From an uncultured Schlesneria sp. (lineage in GTDB: Bacteria > Planctomycetota > Planctomycetia > Planctomycetales > Planctomycetaceae), in NCBI GenBank assembly GCA_903904835.1, contig CAIVEI010000081.1, positions 85,687-149,686 of the forward strand: DNA of 64,000 nt. Reading direction: 5' to 3'. Shown piece after piece: positions 9,565 through 19,361 of the stretch (positions within the stretch are counted from its first letter, which is position 1; every line of letters starts with the position of its first letter). Position numbers and translations under genes: made by a program. A model generated the notes under the pieces. That model searched no databases. It was not told the origin of the DNA and saw only the letters and a list, made by a program, of their open reading frames with translations.

Positions 9565-11568
9565 TTAACTTCCCCCTAACTTCATCCGACCGATCCGAGA
9601 CAATCGAGCACTGTGGACCTGGTGAGGAGCTGTTCTCAAGGACGAAGGAAGCCAGGCAGCGCGTGGAACTTTTTCGTCGGTTGGTTCCTTGAGAATCGGG
9701 AGTCGAACTCCCTTTTGAATCTCTTTATAGCGGTCAAGTTCTGTCGGGTGAACGTAAATTCGCTTGGAAGAAACCAGTTCGCAGATCAGTTCGCACAGAG
9801 GCTGACTCATTCCCGCCCACAACACCGTGTTCGGATTGGACCGGACCGCAAGTCCCTGGTCACCCGTGACCTCCATGTAAGGCTCCATTGCTTCCACAAG
9901 TTTCGGAAATAAGACATCACCGTCTTTGCGGATGTACTCGACAATTCCCGCCTTCAACTGACCGGCAGTGGCCAATTGAGCCCACGGCGGTAATGGAACG
10001 AATTCGTCGTCATCAGGCAAACGTGTCGTGTCGATCCTCTGTTCCGCTTCCAGCATGGCGGTAACGCGGCTATCTGAAGTCGCTCTTCGACATCGATCTT
10101 GTGCCCAATTTCTCAATGCAAAGATTTTGTCCTCCATGGTTACCGAAAGCGGGACTGTCGTTCGCCAGGCACGTTCCAGTTCCTCTTGCGACAAAACCCG
10201 TCCATTCCCGAACGCGTCGATTAAAGCGGTCACAACGATCTGTTCGAGTTCGGCACCACTGAATCCGTCGGCCCGGCGAGCCAGATCATCAAGATTAAAC
10301 TGGTCTGTCTTCCAGCCACGTTTCTTCAGATGAATACCAAGGATATGTTTACGCTCTTCAAAATTCGGAAGGTCGACAAAAAAGAGCTCGTCGAACCGAC
10401 CACGACGAAGCATTTCCGGAGGCAGGTTTTCGACCGAGTTCGCTGTCGCCACGACAAAAATGGGTTTCTGGATTTCAGCCATCCAGGTCAAAAAAGTACC
10501 GACCAGACGCAACATCGTCGCATCCGCTGCCCCGGCGCCGTCCCCTTCAACACCCGCAAATCCCTTTTCAATTTCGTCCAGCCATAAAACCGCAGGCGCG
10601 ATCGATTCCACCAGGCTCAAAACGCTTCGCATGTTCTTTTCGGATTCGCCACGTTGTGCACCAAGCAAAGCCGCGATATCCAGACGCATTAATGGAAAAC
10701 TCAGCAATCGAGCCGTGGCCCGGGCGGTCAAACTTTTTCCGCAACCCTGAACCCCCAGCAGCAACATCCCTTTGGGAAGCGGAATCCCTTGTTCTCGCGC
10801 ACGTGGCGAATAGGCTTCGGCACGTTTCGACATCCAATCTTTCAGTTGATCCAGCCCACCGATATCGTTGACGTTTTCATCGAGATCATAAAACTCTAAT
10901 AAATCCGAACCTGACGCGAGCGTTCTCTTTTCGGAAATCAGCGTGGTGAAGACGTCGTCGTTTAATTCTTTTCGACCACGCAATGCGCGCATCCATGCCT
11001 TGCGAGCCTCTTGAGCTGTCAGCCCCATTACGGCTTTGATCAACCGGTCTTCGTTATCTGCGTTCAGCTCAAGTGCGTCGGCATTACTTCCTCGGATTTC
11101 CGCAATCGTTTGATCAAATTCTTCGCGCAAGTCTTCATAGGCAGGGAGTGGCAGTTCAATCCGAACAGAATCCTTTTCAAGTTCCAGTGGAACTTTCATG
11201 ACTGGACCAAACAGCAGCAGCGTCTTTCGTTGCGCAATCAAATCTGGCAGTAAGTCACGCAACTGCCGCAGCACCACCGGATCGGCCAGATAAGGATGAA
11301 AATCCTTGACCAGAAACAGATGGTCCTCAGGGTATTCATTCAACTGAACCAACAATCGCGCCGCAGACGGTTCTTCGTGCGTGTCACCAGATAACGACGG
11401 TTGCAGGCCTCGGGTGATCGTCCACGTCACCAGACCTCGTTCAATCTCAAGCGCGAGTTCCGCCAGTTCCCGTTCCCAGCGGTCTTCTTCCGCCGTCTTG
11501 AGAAACAAGAGTGGATAACCTGATTCGATTCGCGAGCGGATGTCATCGAGAACGGCTTCAGTTTTCAT
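9565..11568 (-). CDS. Ycf46-like AAA+ ATPase
   Basis: A 667-residue AAA+ protein. The N-terminal third resembles the degenerate ATPase-like domain of Ycf46 proteins (H-L-F-L-V-K-D-F-H, later L-L-L-F-G-P). The AAA module has Walker A G-V-Q-G-C-G-K-S, Walker B A-V-L-W-L-D-E-I-E-K-G, sensor A-T-A-N and the second-region Arg finger in R-R-G-R-F-D-E. A C-terminal extension of about 190 residues is not recognised. Ycf46 is a conserved, poorly understood ATPase linked to inorganic-carbon utilisation in cyanobacteria. The ATG at 11568 overlaps the end of fucU by 11 bases and has GGGAG within the fucU 3' end, suggesting translational coupling; a TTG at 11580 is less likely. Confidence 0.78.
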   Translation of the reverse strand: MKTEAVLDDIRSRIESGYPLLFLKTAEEDRWERELAELALEIERGLVTWTITRGLQPSLSGDTHEEPSAARLLVQLNEYPEDHLFLVKDFHPYLADPVVLRQLRDLLPDLIAQRKTLLLFGPVMKVPLELEKDSVRIELPLPAYEDLREEFDQTIAEIRGSNADALELNADNEDRLIKAVMGLTAQEARKAWMRALRGRKELNDDVFTTLISEKRTLASGSDLLEFYDLDENVNDIGGLDQLKDWMSKRAEAYSPRAREQGIPLPKGMLLLGVQGCGKSLTARATARLLSFPLMRLDIAALLGAQRGESEKNMRSVLSLVESIAPAVLWLDEIEKGFAGVEGDGAGAADATMLRLVGTFLTWMAEIQKPIFVVATANSVENLPPEMLRRGRFDELFFVDLPNFEERKHILGIHLKKRGWKTDQFNLDDLARRADGFSGAELEQIVVTALIDAFGNGRVLSQEELERAWRTTVPLSVTMEDKIFALRNWAQDRCRRATSDSRVTAMLEAEQRIDTTRLPDDDEFVPLPPWAQLATAGQLKAGIVEYIRKDGDVLFPKLVEAMEPYMEVTGDQGLAVRSNPNTVLWAGMSQPLCELICELVSSKRIYVHPTELDRYKEIQKGVRLPILKEPTDEKVPRAAWLPSSLRTAPHQVHSARLSRIGRMKLGGS

Positions 11569-11998
11569 GTCCGATGACAACTCCCTTTTTCAAGATCAGA
11601 TTTGCATAGATTGCCGTTTCACCCGTCGCAACGATCGCATACGCAGATTTGGCAAAATCATAAAATCGAAATCGCTCAATCGGTCGCAATTCAACTTCTC
11701 GCCCTTCGTGATGGGCAAGGACTCGTCGGTATTCAGTCCAGATCGGCGGATCGATGGCGCTTTCGTTGACCGGCTGCATGACACTCGCAGGATGATCAAC
11801 AAACCAATCCAGCGGAAAAAATCGCATGATCGCATCCAGCAATTCAACGACTCCGTGACCGTCCGCACGCACCAACCGGTGAGCACAACTTTCGGCAGGA
11901 AAGTTTCCATCAGCGAGAACGATCTCATCGCCGTGTCCCATTCGCATAAGCGTTGACATCAACTCAGGGGAAATCACCGAAGGAATGTTCTTTAGCAT
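11558..11998 (-). CDS. fucU: RbsD/FucU-family sugar mutarotase
   Basis: A 146-residue protein that starts with the FucU signature (L-K-N-I-P, then M-G-H-G-D-E-I-V-L-A-D-G-N-F-P). The His-Gly-Asp segment forms the active site that interconverts alpha and beta anomers of L-fucose or related sugars. The C-terminal Y-A-I-V-A-T-G-E-T-A-I-Y-A-N-L-I-L-K-K-G-V block is also diagnostic. No fucose catabolic genes accompany it; instead it overlaps the Ycf46-like AAA gene by 11 bases and is transcribed with it. Divergent from the Lhr helicase gene with about 155 bases between them. Confidence 0.85.
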   Translation of the reverse strand: MLKNIPSVISPELMSTLMRMGHGDEIVLADGNFPAESCAHRLVRADGHGVVELLDAIMRFFPLDWFVDHPASVMQPVNESAIDPPIWTEYRRVLAHHEGREVELRPIERFRFYDFAKSAYAIVATGETAIYANLILKKGVVIGHEN

Positions 11999-12153
11999 GG
12001 TCGATCATTGTTAGAGAAAGCTAGAATGGGCGTAGGATCGTTCGATTGCGAGGCCGGGGGTTTGTTTCCATCAGGGTATCGAAGTGATTCTCCCCGCGCC
12101 TAGTTCGAAGAGTCAGCAAACAGGCAACGCAGTTAAGGTTGGACACTGTCAAT

Positions 12154-15100
12154 ATGACGAACGTCTGTGACATCGTTGAGAAATCAACAAAAACATCCTT
12201 GAACCTGTTCCATCCTGTCATCCAGGAATGGTTTCGAAATCGATTCGCCGGGCCAACGGAGCCGCAACAACAGGGCTGGCCGCAGATTGTCGCAGGTCGA
12301 GATATCCTCATTGCCGCTCCCACGGGTAGCGGTAAGACGCTGACCGCATTTCTCGCAGCGATCAATCGACTGTTCCAGGAATCTGAACAAGGAGATCTGA
12401 CAAACCAGATTCGTGTTATCTATATTTCGCCACTTCGCGCCTTGTCGAATGACATGCACCGGAATCTCGAACAACCACTGGCTGAGATCCTTGCCCTGGC
12501 CGAAGAAATGGGATTAAACGTTCCACCCATTCGCGTCGGTCTGCGGACAGGAGACACATCTGCTTCTCAGCGAGCGACGATGTTGAGACGTCCTCCACAT
12601 ATTCTCGTAACGACGCCAGAATCTCTCTATTTGATGCTCACGAGTCCGAAAAGCCGAGAAACTCTGCGTCATGTCGAAACGGTGATTGTTGATGAAATCC
12701 ACGCACTGGTTCGAGACAAGCGAGGTTCGCATCTGGCGATTACACTGGAACGGCTGGCCGAACTATGCCCTCGAAAATTGCAAAGGATCGGGTTGTCGGC
12801 GACCCAGCGGCCAATGGATCAGATCGCCCGATATTTGGTTGGGTTCGGTGGTGACAGAGACGAAGACAAACGCAAGTCTATCGCGGTTGTCTCGAAACCA
12901 CGCCGAAAAAACGGCGTGCTCCCATTCGATGATGAGTTAACCGGTTTTCAATCGCCAGAGCCATTGCTCGGCCCCGTCCTCGAACTCGATCTTCCGGTCA
13001 TTCTTGACATCGGGCACCAGCGGCAATTGGATCTCGCGATCGAAGTGCCAAATAGTGATCTCGGTGCGGTCTGCATGCACGAGCAGTGGGCCGAGGTTAA
13101 CGAACGCATCGTCAATCTGGTGAACTCGCACCGTGCGACTCTGATCTTCGTGAACACACGGCGACTCGCAGAGCGACTGACTCATCAATTGAGTGAACTG
13201 CTTGGCGAGGATGCGATCAGCAGCCACCACGGTTCACTTGCATATAAGCATCGTCATGACACCGAGCAGCGGCTGAAGTCAGGCCAGTTAAAAGCAGTCG
13301 TCGCGACGGCGTCACTCGAAATGGGTATCGATGTTGGATATGTCGACCTGGTCATCCAGATCGGCTCGCCCAGAAATATCGCCACCTTTCTCCAGAGGAT
13401 CGGTCGGTCGGGACACGCGCTGGGGTTAATTCCAAAAGGACGACTCTTCGCCCTGACGAGAGACGAACTTTTCGAATGCATGGCCATCATGCGGGCAATT
13501 CGCGCCGGACGGCTCGACATCGTTCCGATCCCTTTCGCACCGCTGGACGTACTGGCCCAACAAATCGTGGCCGAGGTGGCCAGCCAGGAATGGAACACCG
13601 ACGAACTGTTTGCCATGATCCGTCGTGCCGCACCCTATCATGAACTGTCACGTTACGAGTTTGATCGAATCGTGAGAGTGCTCAGCGAGGGCATGACACC
13701 CGGTGGCGAACGAAGCCGAGTGTTCCTGCATCACGATCAGGTCGGTCGACGCGTACGAGCTCGCCCCGGCGCAAGAATGGCGGCGATCGCCAACGCAGGC
13801 GCGATCCCTGAAGTCTTTGCGATACGAGTTGTCACCGAAGAAGATCACACTGTTGTCGGCTCGGTCGATGAAGATTTCGGTACCGAAAGCCAGTCGGGCG
13901 ATATCTTCTTACTCGGAAATACTTCGTGGCGGATTCGTTATCTGCGAGGCGGCGATCTGTTCGTCACGGATGCCGGAGGTGCTCCACCGACAATCCCGTT
14001 CTGGCGAGGTGAAGCACCTGGTCGGACACTCGAACTGTCCGAAGAAGTTTCGCGGCTGCGTGAGGATCTCGAAAAGAGACTCGACGATCCAACCGATGCT
14101 GAGAATTGGCTAGTCCTCGAAGCGAACGTCAATCTGGAAACAGCTCACCAGGCTGTCGAATACGCTCGAGCTCAGAAAGCGGCAATCGGCTTGTTGCCGA
14201 CACTTCGCAGAATCGTTTTCGAACGATTCTTTGATGAAAGTGGTGGAATGCAGCTAGTCATTCATGCTCCGTTTGGAACACGGATCACCCGTGCGTGGGG
14301 ACTGGCCATGCGGAAGCGGTTTTGCCGCTCATTCGACTTTGAACTTCAAGCCAATGCCGATGACGACGGTATCGTCTTGTCATTGGGGCCTCAGCACAGC
14401 TTTCCCCTGGAGAGCATGTTTCCCATGCTGAACCCTCGTAACGTGCAGGCGTTGTTCGAGCAAGCGGTTCTGATTGTGCCGATCTTCCAAAACCGCTGGC
14501 GATGGAACGCAACTCGGGCACTTCAGGTTTCGCGTGCCAAACTTGGCAAAAAGGTTCCGCCTGCATTGCAGCGTTTCCGAAGTGAAGACTTACTGACAGC
14601 CGTGTTTCCCAAATTGACCGGCTGTCAGGAAAACGTCGTGGGGGATATTGAACTGCCCGATCACCCATTGGTGAAACAGACGATGGATGATTGTCTGTAC
14701 GAGGCTCACGACATGGACGCACTGAAAGAAGTGCTCGGTCGCATCGAGCGAGGCGAAATCGAATTGCTCGCCCGCGACACGCGTGAGCCGTCCCCTTTCA
14801 GTTACGAATTGATCAACGCCAACCCGTACGCATTTCTGGACGGAGGCGAAGTCGCTGAACGTCGGGCACGAGCGGTCTCGACGCGCAGGTCGTTAACCGT
14901 CGAAAGTGTCCAGGATCTGGGTCGTCTTGACCCGGAAGCCATTTCGCAAGTCGTCGCCGAAGCACAGCCGCTTGTTCGAAATGCCGATGAACTGCACGAC
15001 GCGCTGCTCAGCCGAGTCCTGCTACCGGAAAAGGAAGGCCTGGATTGGCGTGAATTCTTCCAGGAACTGGTCGCCGATGGACGCGCCACCGAAGTCCGCT

Positions 15101-16845
15101 GGTCGACAAAAGAGGAGAATATTGAGCAAACCGCCTGGGCTGCGACGGAACGAATACCAGCAGTGATTGCCGCATTTCCCGATTCAACATGGAATCCCGC
15201 AGTGACCGTTCCGGAAGAGGTTCAGCGAGACTGGGAAACGACTGACGCCCGGGTGGCACTCGTTCGTGGTTTACTGGAAATCTGTGGCCCCATCACGGGC
15301 GAAATGGTGAAAGAACGGATCGGCATCACCTCGGGGCAGGCAACCGCCTCACTGGAGGCACTCGAAGGGGAAGGGGTTGTCCTGCGAGGTCGATTCACCG
15401 CTCCTGCCTCAAAAGAAATGACTGATGACAAATCGAGTCTTGTGATCGAGGCACCTGATGAATCGGGCGAGTCCCGCAATTTCCCCAGCGTGACGAGTAC
15501 GGAATGGTGCCATCGTCGTCTGCTTGCTCGTATTCACCGACTGACGATGGATGGATTACGAAAGCAAATTGAACCCGTCAGTGTTGACGTCTTCCTCAGG
15601 TTTCTGACTCGCCACCAAGGCGTTTCGTGGTCACATCGACGAGGAGGGTCAAATGGTCTCTTCGAGGTCATCGCTCAACTTCAGGGACTTGATATTCCCT
15701 CCGTTGCCTGGGAACGGGACATCCTTCCTTTACGCATCGAGAATTACCAGGCGGAGTGGTTGGATGAACTTTGTCTGACGGGCGAAGTCGGCTGGGGTCG
15801 ACTTTTTCCGCCACCAAGGAACCCTGACAAATCCCGGCCCATGGCCAGCTTGACCAGAGTCGCTCCGATCTCGTTCTTTCTGCGGGAAGACGCGGTTTGG
15901 CTTGGAACGCGTTCACCGGAACTCGATTTTGACGGTCTCAGCAGCCCCGCGCGGCAAATCTACGAGCTGTTGGAAAGTCGCGGTGCAATGTTTGCCGCCG
16001 ATATTCTCACCGCCACTCGAATGCTGAACGACCATCTCGACGATGCGCTGGGTGAGTTAGTCGCTAGAGGTTTCCTGACGGCAGACGGTTTCGCGGGCTT
16101 AAGGGGACTTGTCGGAGAAAAACTAAGCCCGTCGCGAAGGCCCGGCCGACAAAAAGTCGAACGCAAGCGAACGACCAAAGCTGCTATTGGCCGATGGTCG
16201 ATTCGTATTGCTGTCAGGCCGTCAACAGAACTTGAATCGTCTCCAAACTCAAACCGAGATCGACTCGTTCCGTCTGACACATCCGCGAAAAGTCAGCCTT
16301 TGAACGAGACAAAGCCAGCAGAACCAATCGGCGATAATCCACGCGTGATCCGCGAGCGCGTGAACGAAGACTGGGCCTGGCAATTGCTTCGACGTTGGGG
16401 TGTCGTATTCCGCGATTTACTCGCCCGCGAGGATGGTGCCCCTGCCTGGTACGAGCTTCTTCAAGTGTTAAGGCGTCTTGAAGCCCGAGGTGAAATCCGT
16501 GGTGGCCGATTTATTTCAGGTGTGGCCGGTGAACAATTCGCGTTGACCGATAGCGTCCAGCACCTCAGGCGACTTCGCGATGAAGGAGCGACGCAAGAAA
16601 TTGTGGTGGTTTCCGGAGCCGATCCGCTTAATCTCGTTGGTATCATCACTCGCCAGGAACGAGTCCCTTGCACGGCATCCAACCGCGTCGCTTTTCTCGA
16701 CGGTCTGCCTGTCGCCTGCCTGCAAGGGGGCGAAGTTCGCTGGATGGGACAAGTCCCGCGTGAGTCGATGCCCGTCATCCTCGAACGACTTCGCTCCGCC
16801 ACGATCATGACACTGGAAAAAGCAGAAAAAGCAGCGTCGAAATGA
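12154..16845 (+). CDS. lhr: Lhr-type large DEAD/DEAH-box helicase
   Basis: A 1563-residue protein, the length of full Lhr proteins. Motif Q/I A-P-T-G-S-G-K-T is near residues 55-62, motif II D-E-I-H at 180-183, motif III S-A-T-Q, motif V with G-I-D-V-G, and motif VI I-G-R-S-G-H. The central winged-helix and Lhr-specific domains follow, and a long C-terminal DUF1998-free extension as in the full-length Lhr family completes it. Lhr is a 3'-to-5' ATP-dependent DNA/RNA-DNA helicase associated with DNA repair. The ATG at 12154 was preferred over the in-frame TTG at 12139, which has AAGG directly abutting it. A linker near residues 1330-1400 is Ser/Lys/Arg-rich. The following 246 bases to the RDD gene hold nothing recognised. 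Confidence 0.9.
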   Translation: MTNVCDIVEKSTKTSLNLFHPVIQEWFRNRFAGPTEPQQQGWPQIVAGRDILIAAPTGSGKTLTAFLAAINRLFQESEQGDLTNQIRVIYISPLRALSNDMHRNLEQPLAEILALAEEMGLNVPPIRVGLRTGDTSASQRATMLRRPPHILVTTPESLYLMLTSPKSRETLRHVETVIVDEIHALVRDKRGSHLAITLERLAELCPRKLQRIGLSATQRPMDQIARYLVGFGGDRDEDKRKSIAVVSKPRRKNGVLPFDDELTGFQSPEPLLGPVLELDLPVILDIGHQRQLDLAIEVPNSDLGAVCMHEQWAEVNERIVNLVNSHRATLIFVNTRRLAERLTHQLSELLGEDAISSHHGSLAYKHRHDTEQRLKSGQLKAVVATASLEMGIDVGYVDLVIQIGSPRNIATFLQRIGRSGHALGLIPKGRLFALTRDELFECMAIMRAIRAGRLDIVPIPFAPLDVLAQQIVAEVASQEWNTDELFAMIRRAAPYHELSRYEFDRIVRVLSEGMTPGGERSRVFLHHDQVGRRVRARPGARMAAIANAGAIPEVFAIRVVTEEDHTVVGSVDEDFGTESQSGDIFLLGNTSWRIRYLRGGDLFVTDAGGAPPTIPFWRGEAPGRTLELSEEVSRLREDLEKRLDDPTDAENWLVLEANVNLETAHQAVEYARAQKAAIGLLPTLRRIVFERFFDESGGMQLVIHAPFGTRITRAWGLAMRKRFCRSFDFELQANADDDGIVLSLGPQHSFPLESMFPMLNPRNVQALFEQAVLIVPIFQNRWRWNATRALQVSRAKLGKKVPPALQRFRSEDLLTAVFPKLTGCQENVVGDIELPDHPLVKQTMDDCLYEAHDMDALKEVLGRIERGEIELLARDTREPSPFSYELINANPYAFLDGGEVAERRARAVSTRRSLTVESVQDLGRLDPEAISQVVAEAQPLVRNADELHDALLSRVLLPEKEGLDWREFFQELVADGRATEVRWSTKEENIEQTAWAATERIPAVIAAFPDSTWNPAVTVPEEVQRDWETTDARVALVRGLLEICGPITGEMVKERIGITSGQATASLEALEGEGVVLRGRFTAPASKEMTDDKSSLVIEAPDESGESRNFPSVTSTEWCHRRLLARIHRLTMDGLRKQIEPVSVDVFLRFLTRHQGVSWSHRRGGSNGLFEVIAQLQGLDIPSVAWERDILPLRIENYQAEWLDELCLTGEVGWGRLFPPPRNPDKSRPMASLTRVAPISFFLREDAVWLGTRSPELDFDGLSSPARQIYELLESRGAMFAADILTATRMLNDHLDDALGELVARGFLTADGFAGLRGLVGEKLSPSRRPGRQKVERKRTTKAAIGRWSIRIAVRPSTELESSPNSNRDRLVPSDTSAKSQPLNETKPAEPIGDNPRVIRERVNEDWAWQLLRRWGVVFRDLLAREDGAPAWYELLQVLRRLEARGEIRGGRFISGVAGEQFALTDSVQHLRRLRDEGATQEIVVVSGADPLNLVGIITRQERVPCTASNRVAFLDGLPVACLQGGEVRWMGQVPRESMPVILERLRSATIMTLEKAEKAASK

Positions 16846-17091
16846 ACATCGCTTTACCGAAATTTACAAAGTAAGACCAGTCGGTATATGGCTGGGTTTC
16901 CTGTCATCCTGAGTTGAAGTCGTTGATCCAACCGGGCGTTTCTTGCGTTCAGACAATTCACATCTGTGTCGAAAGAGTTCGATCACAGAAACGTCTTCGT
17001 CGACAAGTAGCCATCATCACGAGAAACTGGTTATCGTAGGTCTGTTCCTTCAGATTCACGGTACTTCACCAAAATAGACTGGACCTGACAG

Positions 17092-18837
17092 ATGTCCGAT
17101 CCGACCGAGCGGAAGAGCGTGCCTGAACAGCCGTTGTATATTTTGCTGGTATTGGCGCTCGTGGGAACCTTCTTCCTGATGCAGATCGCAATTCCACTGG
17201 CATTGTATTATGCCATCCATGGTTCGGTGAATCCGGGAGACTTGATCACAACATCGGTTCCTGAATATTCGCACGTGGCATTGTGGAAAGGCCGTATCTG
17301 GCATTCCGCGTTAACCGTTGGGCCAAGCTTTAATGGTAAAGGGAACCTCAAGTCATTTGATCCTGCCACGGGAACGCCGACTGAATCGAGCATCCAGATT
17401 CCATTCCCAATCTCGGGCCTTTTAGCAGACGGTGATCGGTTGTGGGCCATTTCGCCAAACTCTGTCGTCCGGGTCGACGGGGAAAAAGGAACCGAATTCA
17501 AACCCAAAACGCTCTTAAACCGACCATGCGATCCGTTTCTTTATGATGGGAAAGTGGCTGTGATCGACATGACCAAATCGGGCACGCCAAAACTTTTGGT
17601 GCTTGAAGACAACGAATGGGTGGAACTCGGTACGGTCCTGGCCCCGTTAAGTCTCACGTGGACGACCGTCGACGGCAAACAGGTTTTGACTGCTCCAAAC
17701 ACGACGTCCGCCGTGAGCAGCCAATTGAACGATATCAAAGTCATCTCCCACAACGGCCAATTCCATCTGTTCCTGGCAGATGGGTCCATCGTCGCTTATC
17801 GAATCGGTCTGGAACTGGCAACACCTTCCGCGCTGGCACCTGATAACGTCGACACGGCCGTTGATTTAAGCGATTTGAAAAATTGGGAAGTCGCCTGTCC
17901 GGCAACCGCCAGAATCGGTCTTCGCGGAAAAGATCTGTTTAAGGCTGGATTAGTGGATGGCCAGCCAGCCGTCATTACAACCACGTCAACAACCACGGTT
18001 CCATTTCAGGCAAGTTCGTTGGTCGGCTATCGAAGGATTGACGGAGTCTGGCAGAAAACGGCCGAACAACAAACACCTGGAATGACAGAGCTCATGACAG
18101 TTACCGACGGGATAAAGACCTATGTCGGAGGCCTGTCAATGGTACAGACGTTGCGCATGCACGAAGTCATCGGTAACGAGATTCATCCGACTGGTGCTGT
18201 CGTGAAAGCGCCGGTTCACCCGTTGCAACAGCCGTTGAAACAGTTTGTTCTGATTGGGCAATGCGTCTACTGGCCAACCTTGTTGCTAATGGCACTGGGA
18301 CTCAGTTGGCTGATGGCGACCTATCGAGAGGCATCCTACCAATTCGGCTTAACAACCATAGAACTTGCATCGATTACTCGACGAGGCATTGCACGTGTCA
18401 TTGACTATTTTGTGTATGTGATCCCACTTTATTTTTTCGCGATGGCGTTTGGAATGTCGTCCCAGGAACAAGTGGAACAAAACATGGACAAAATGTTTGA
18501 CTTCAGCCAGGGGGGAATGCTTCTTCAACTGATCTGGGTCATTTTTGGTTCGCTATTGATCCAACTCTTTATCCTCGTCGTGACATCGCTGTTTCAAGGT
18601 TATTGGGGCGTTACACTGGGAAAATGGATTTGCGGAATACGAACGGTCCGAACAACGTTGCGTCCCTGTGGATTCCTGCGGTCACTATTGCGAGAAATTC
18701 TCATTCTTGTTGATACGATTTTCACTTGGACATGGGTTCCGGCAGTACTGTGTATCGCTTTCACCAGTTGCAAGCAGCGACTTGGCGATCTGGCCGCCGA
18801 TACGATTGTAATTCGAAAACCGAAGATACCTGATTAG
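17092..18837 (+). CDS. RDD-family membrane protein with large N-terminal extracytoplasmic domain
   Basis: A 581-residue protein. One membrane helix lies near residues 17-42, followed by about 330 residues of exported sequence with recurring short strands (L-W-K-G-R-I-W, L-W-A-I-S, propeller-like), then helices near 383-400, 430-450, 475-500 and 545-560. The last 160 residues form an RDD domain: R-V-I-D-Y in the first helix, G-V-T-L-G-K-W-I-C-G-I-R-T-V-R in the middle, and Q-R-L-G-D-L-A-A-D-T near the end. RDD proteins are membrane proteins of uncertain transport or assembly role. Fusion to a propeller-like ectodomain is unusual. The ATG at 17092 has no strong ribosome site. Confidence 0.7.
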   Translation: MSDPTERKSVPEQPLYILLVLALVGTFFLMQIAIPLALYYAIHGSVNPGDLITTSVPEYSHVALWKGRIWHSALTVGPSFNGKGNLKSFDPATGTPTESSIQIPFPISGLLADGDRLWAISPNSVVRVDGEKGTEFKPKTLLNRPCDPFLYDGKVAVIDMTKSGTPKLLVLEDNEWVELGTVLAPLSLTWTTVDGKQVLTAPNTTSAVSSQLNDIKVISHNGQFHLFLADGSIVAYRIGLELATPSALAPDNVDTAVDLSDLKNWEVACPATARIGLRGKDLFKAGLVDGQPAVITTTSTTTVPFQASSLVGYRRIDGVWQKTAEQQTPGMTELMTVTDGIKTYVGGLSMVQTLRMHEVIGNEIHPTGAVVKAPVHPLQQPLKQFVLIGQCVYWPTLLLMALGLSWLMATYREASYQFGLTTIELASITRRGIARVIDYFVYVIPLYFFAMAFGMSSQEQVEQNMDKMFDFSQGGMLLQLIWVIFGSLLIQLFILVVTSLFQGYWGVTLGKWICGIRTVRTTLRPCGFLRSLLREILILVDTIFTWTWVPAVLCIAFTSCKQRLGDLAADTIVIRKPKIPD

Positions 18838-18855
18838 CAAAAGCACCAAGCGCGA

Positions 18856-19143
18856 ATGGCTTACGAATCGCCCTGCATCACTTACTGTGCTGAATATGCA
18901 AAAAAAGGAACCTGGCCAATTCTGTCGAATTTGGCCAACTTTTTGAGAAATTTGGCAGTGACTTTGGGACCGCCACCTGCTGGAACACTAAACATTCTTT
19001 TTTCCGCTGACTTCAATCAGTTTTACCCGTTGCTGCCGAGCGGGATCATCAGTGTCAGTGTTCCCGGAGCCAATTTACTCAACAATACTCAGCAGTTTCA
19101 GGTTGACGAATTTCGACGGGTGTATCCCGTTGATGCGTTCTGA
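18856..19143 (+). pseudogene. Truncated paralogue: 3' end of the membrane-protein gene at 51.7-52.6 kb
   Basis: A 95-codon open frame whose last 40 residues match the C-terminus of the 285-residue protein at 51734-52591: both contain Y-P-L-L, G-I-I-S-V-S-V, G-A-N-L and F-Q-x-D-E-F-R-R and end in D-A-F or D-A-V. The DNA is also similar over roughly 120 bases up to the stop codon, so it is a fairly recent partial copy rather than a distant homologue. The first half of the frame is unrelated and includes a degenerate GGCCAA repeat (about 18898-18955) like those at 59.8-60.4 kb. It lacks the signal peptide and ectodomain of the full gene. The following 218 bases to the next gene hold nothing recognised. 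Confidence 0.6.
18898..18955. repeat. Degenerate copy of the AAAAAAGGGAACTTGGCCAACTT repeat
   Basis: An A-rich run followed by two TGGCCAA-type half-sites, resembling the ends of the two 114-base repeats at 59817 and 60239 but diverged. It sits at the junction between unrelated DNA and the copied gene 3' end in the truncated paralogue. Confidence 0.5.
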
Positions 19144-19361
19144 TCTGGCGGACGATTTCTGCGACTGGCGTTCCAAAACGGCGTTGGCTATCTTCTTCGT
19201 ATTGGTACGTCGTTCGTTCTCGTGACGCACTTGATTGGTTAGAGTTTCGAAACCCAAGGACTGTCGTTACGTCCTGATGTTTTTTCAATTCGACTTGAGA
19301 AAACAGGCTTTCTTGCGAAACATCTAACGATGTGATGCGTACAATAAGGTGATTTCGAATC

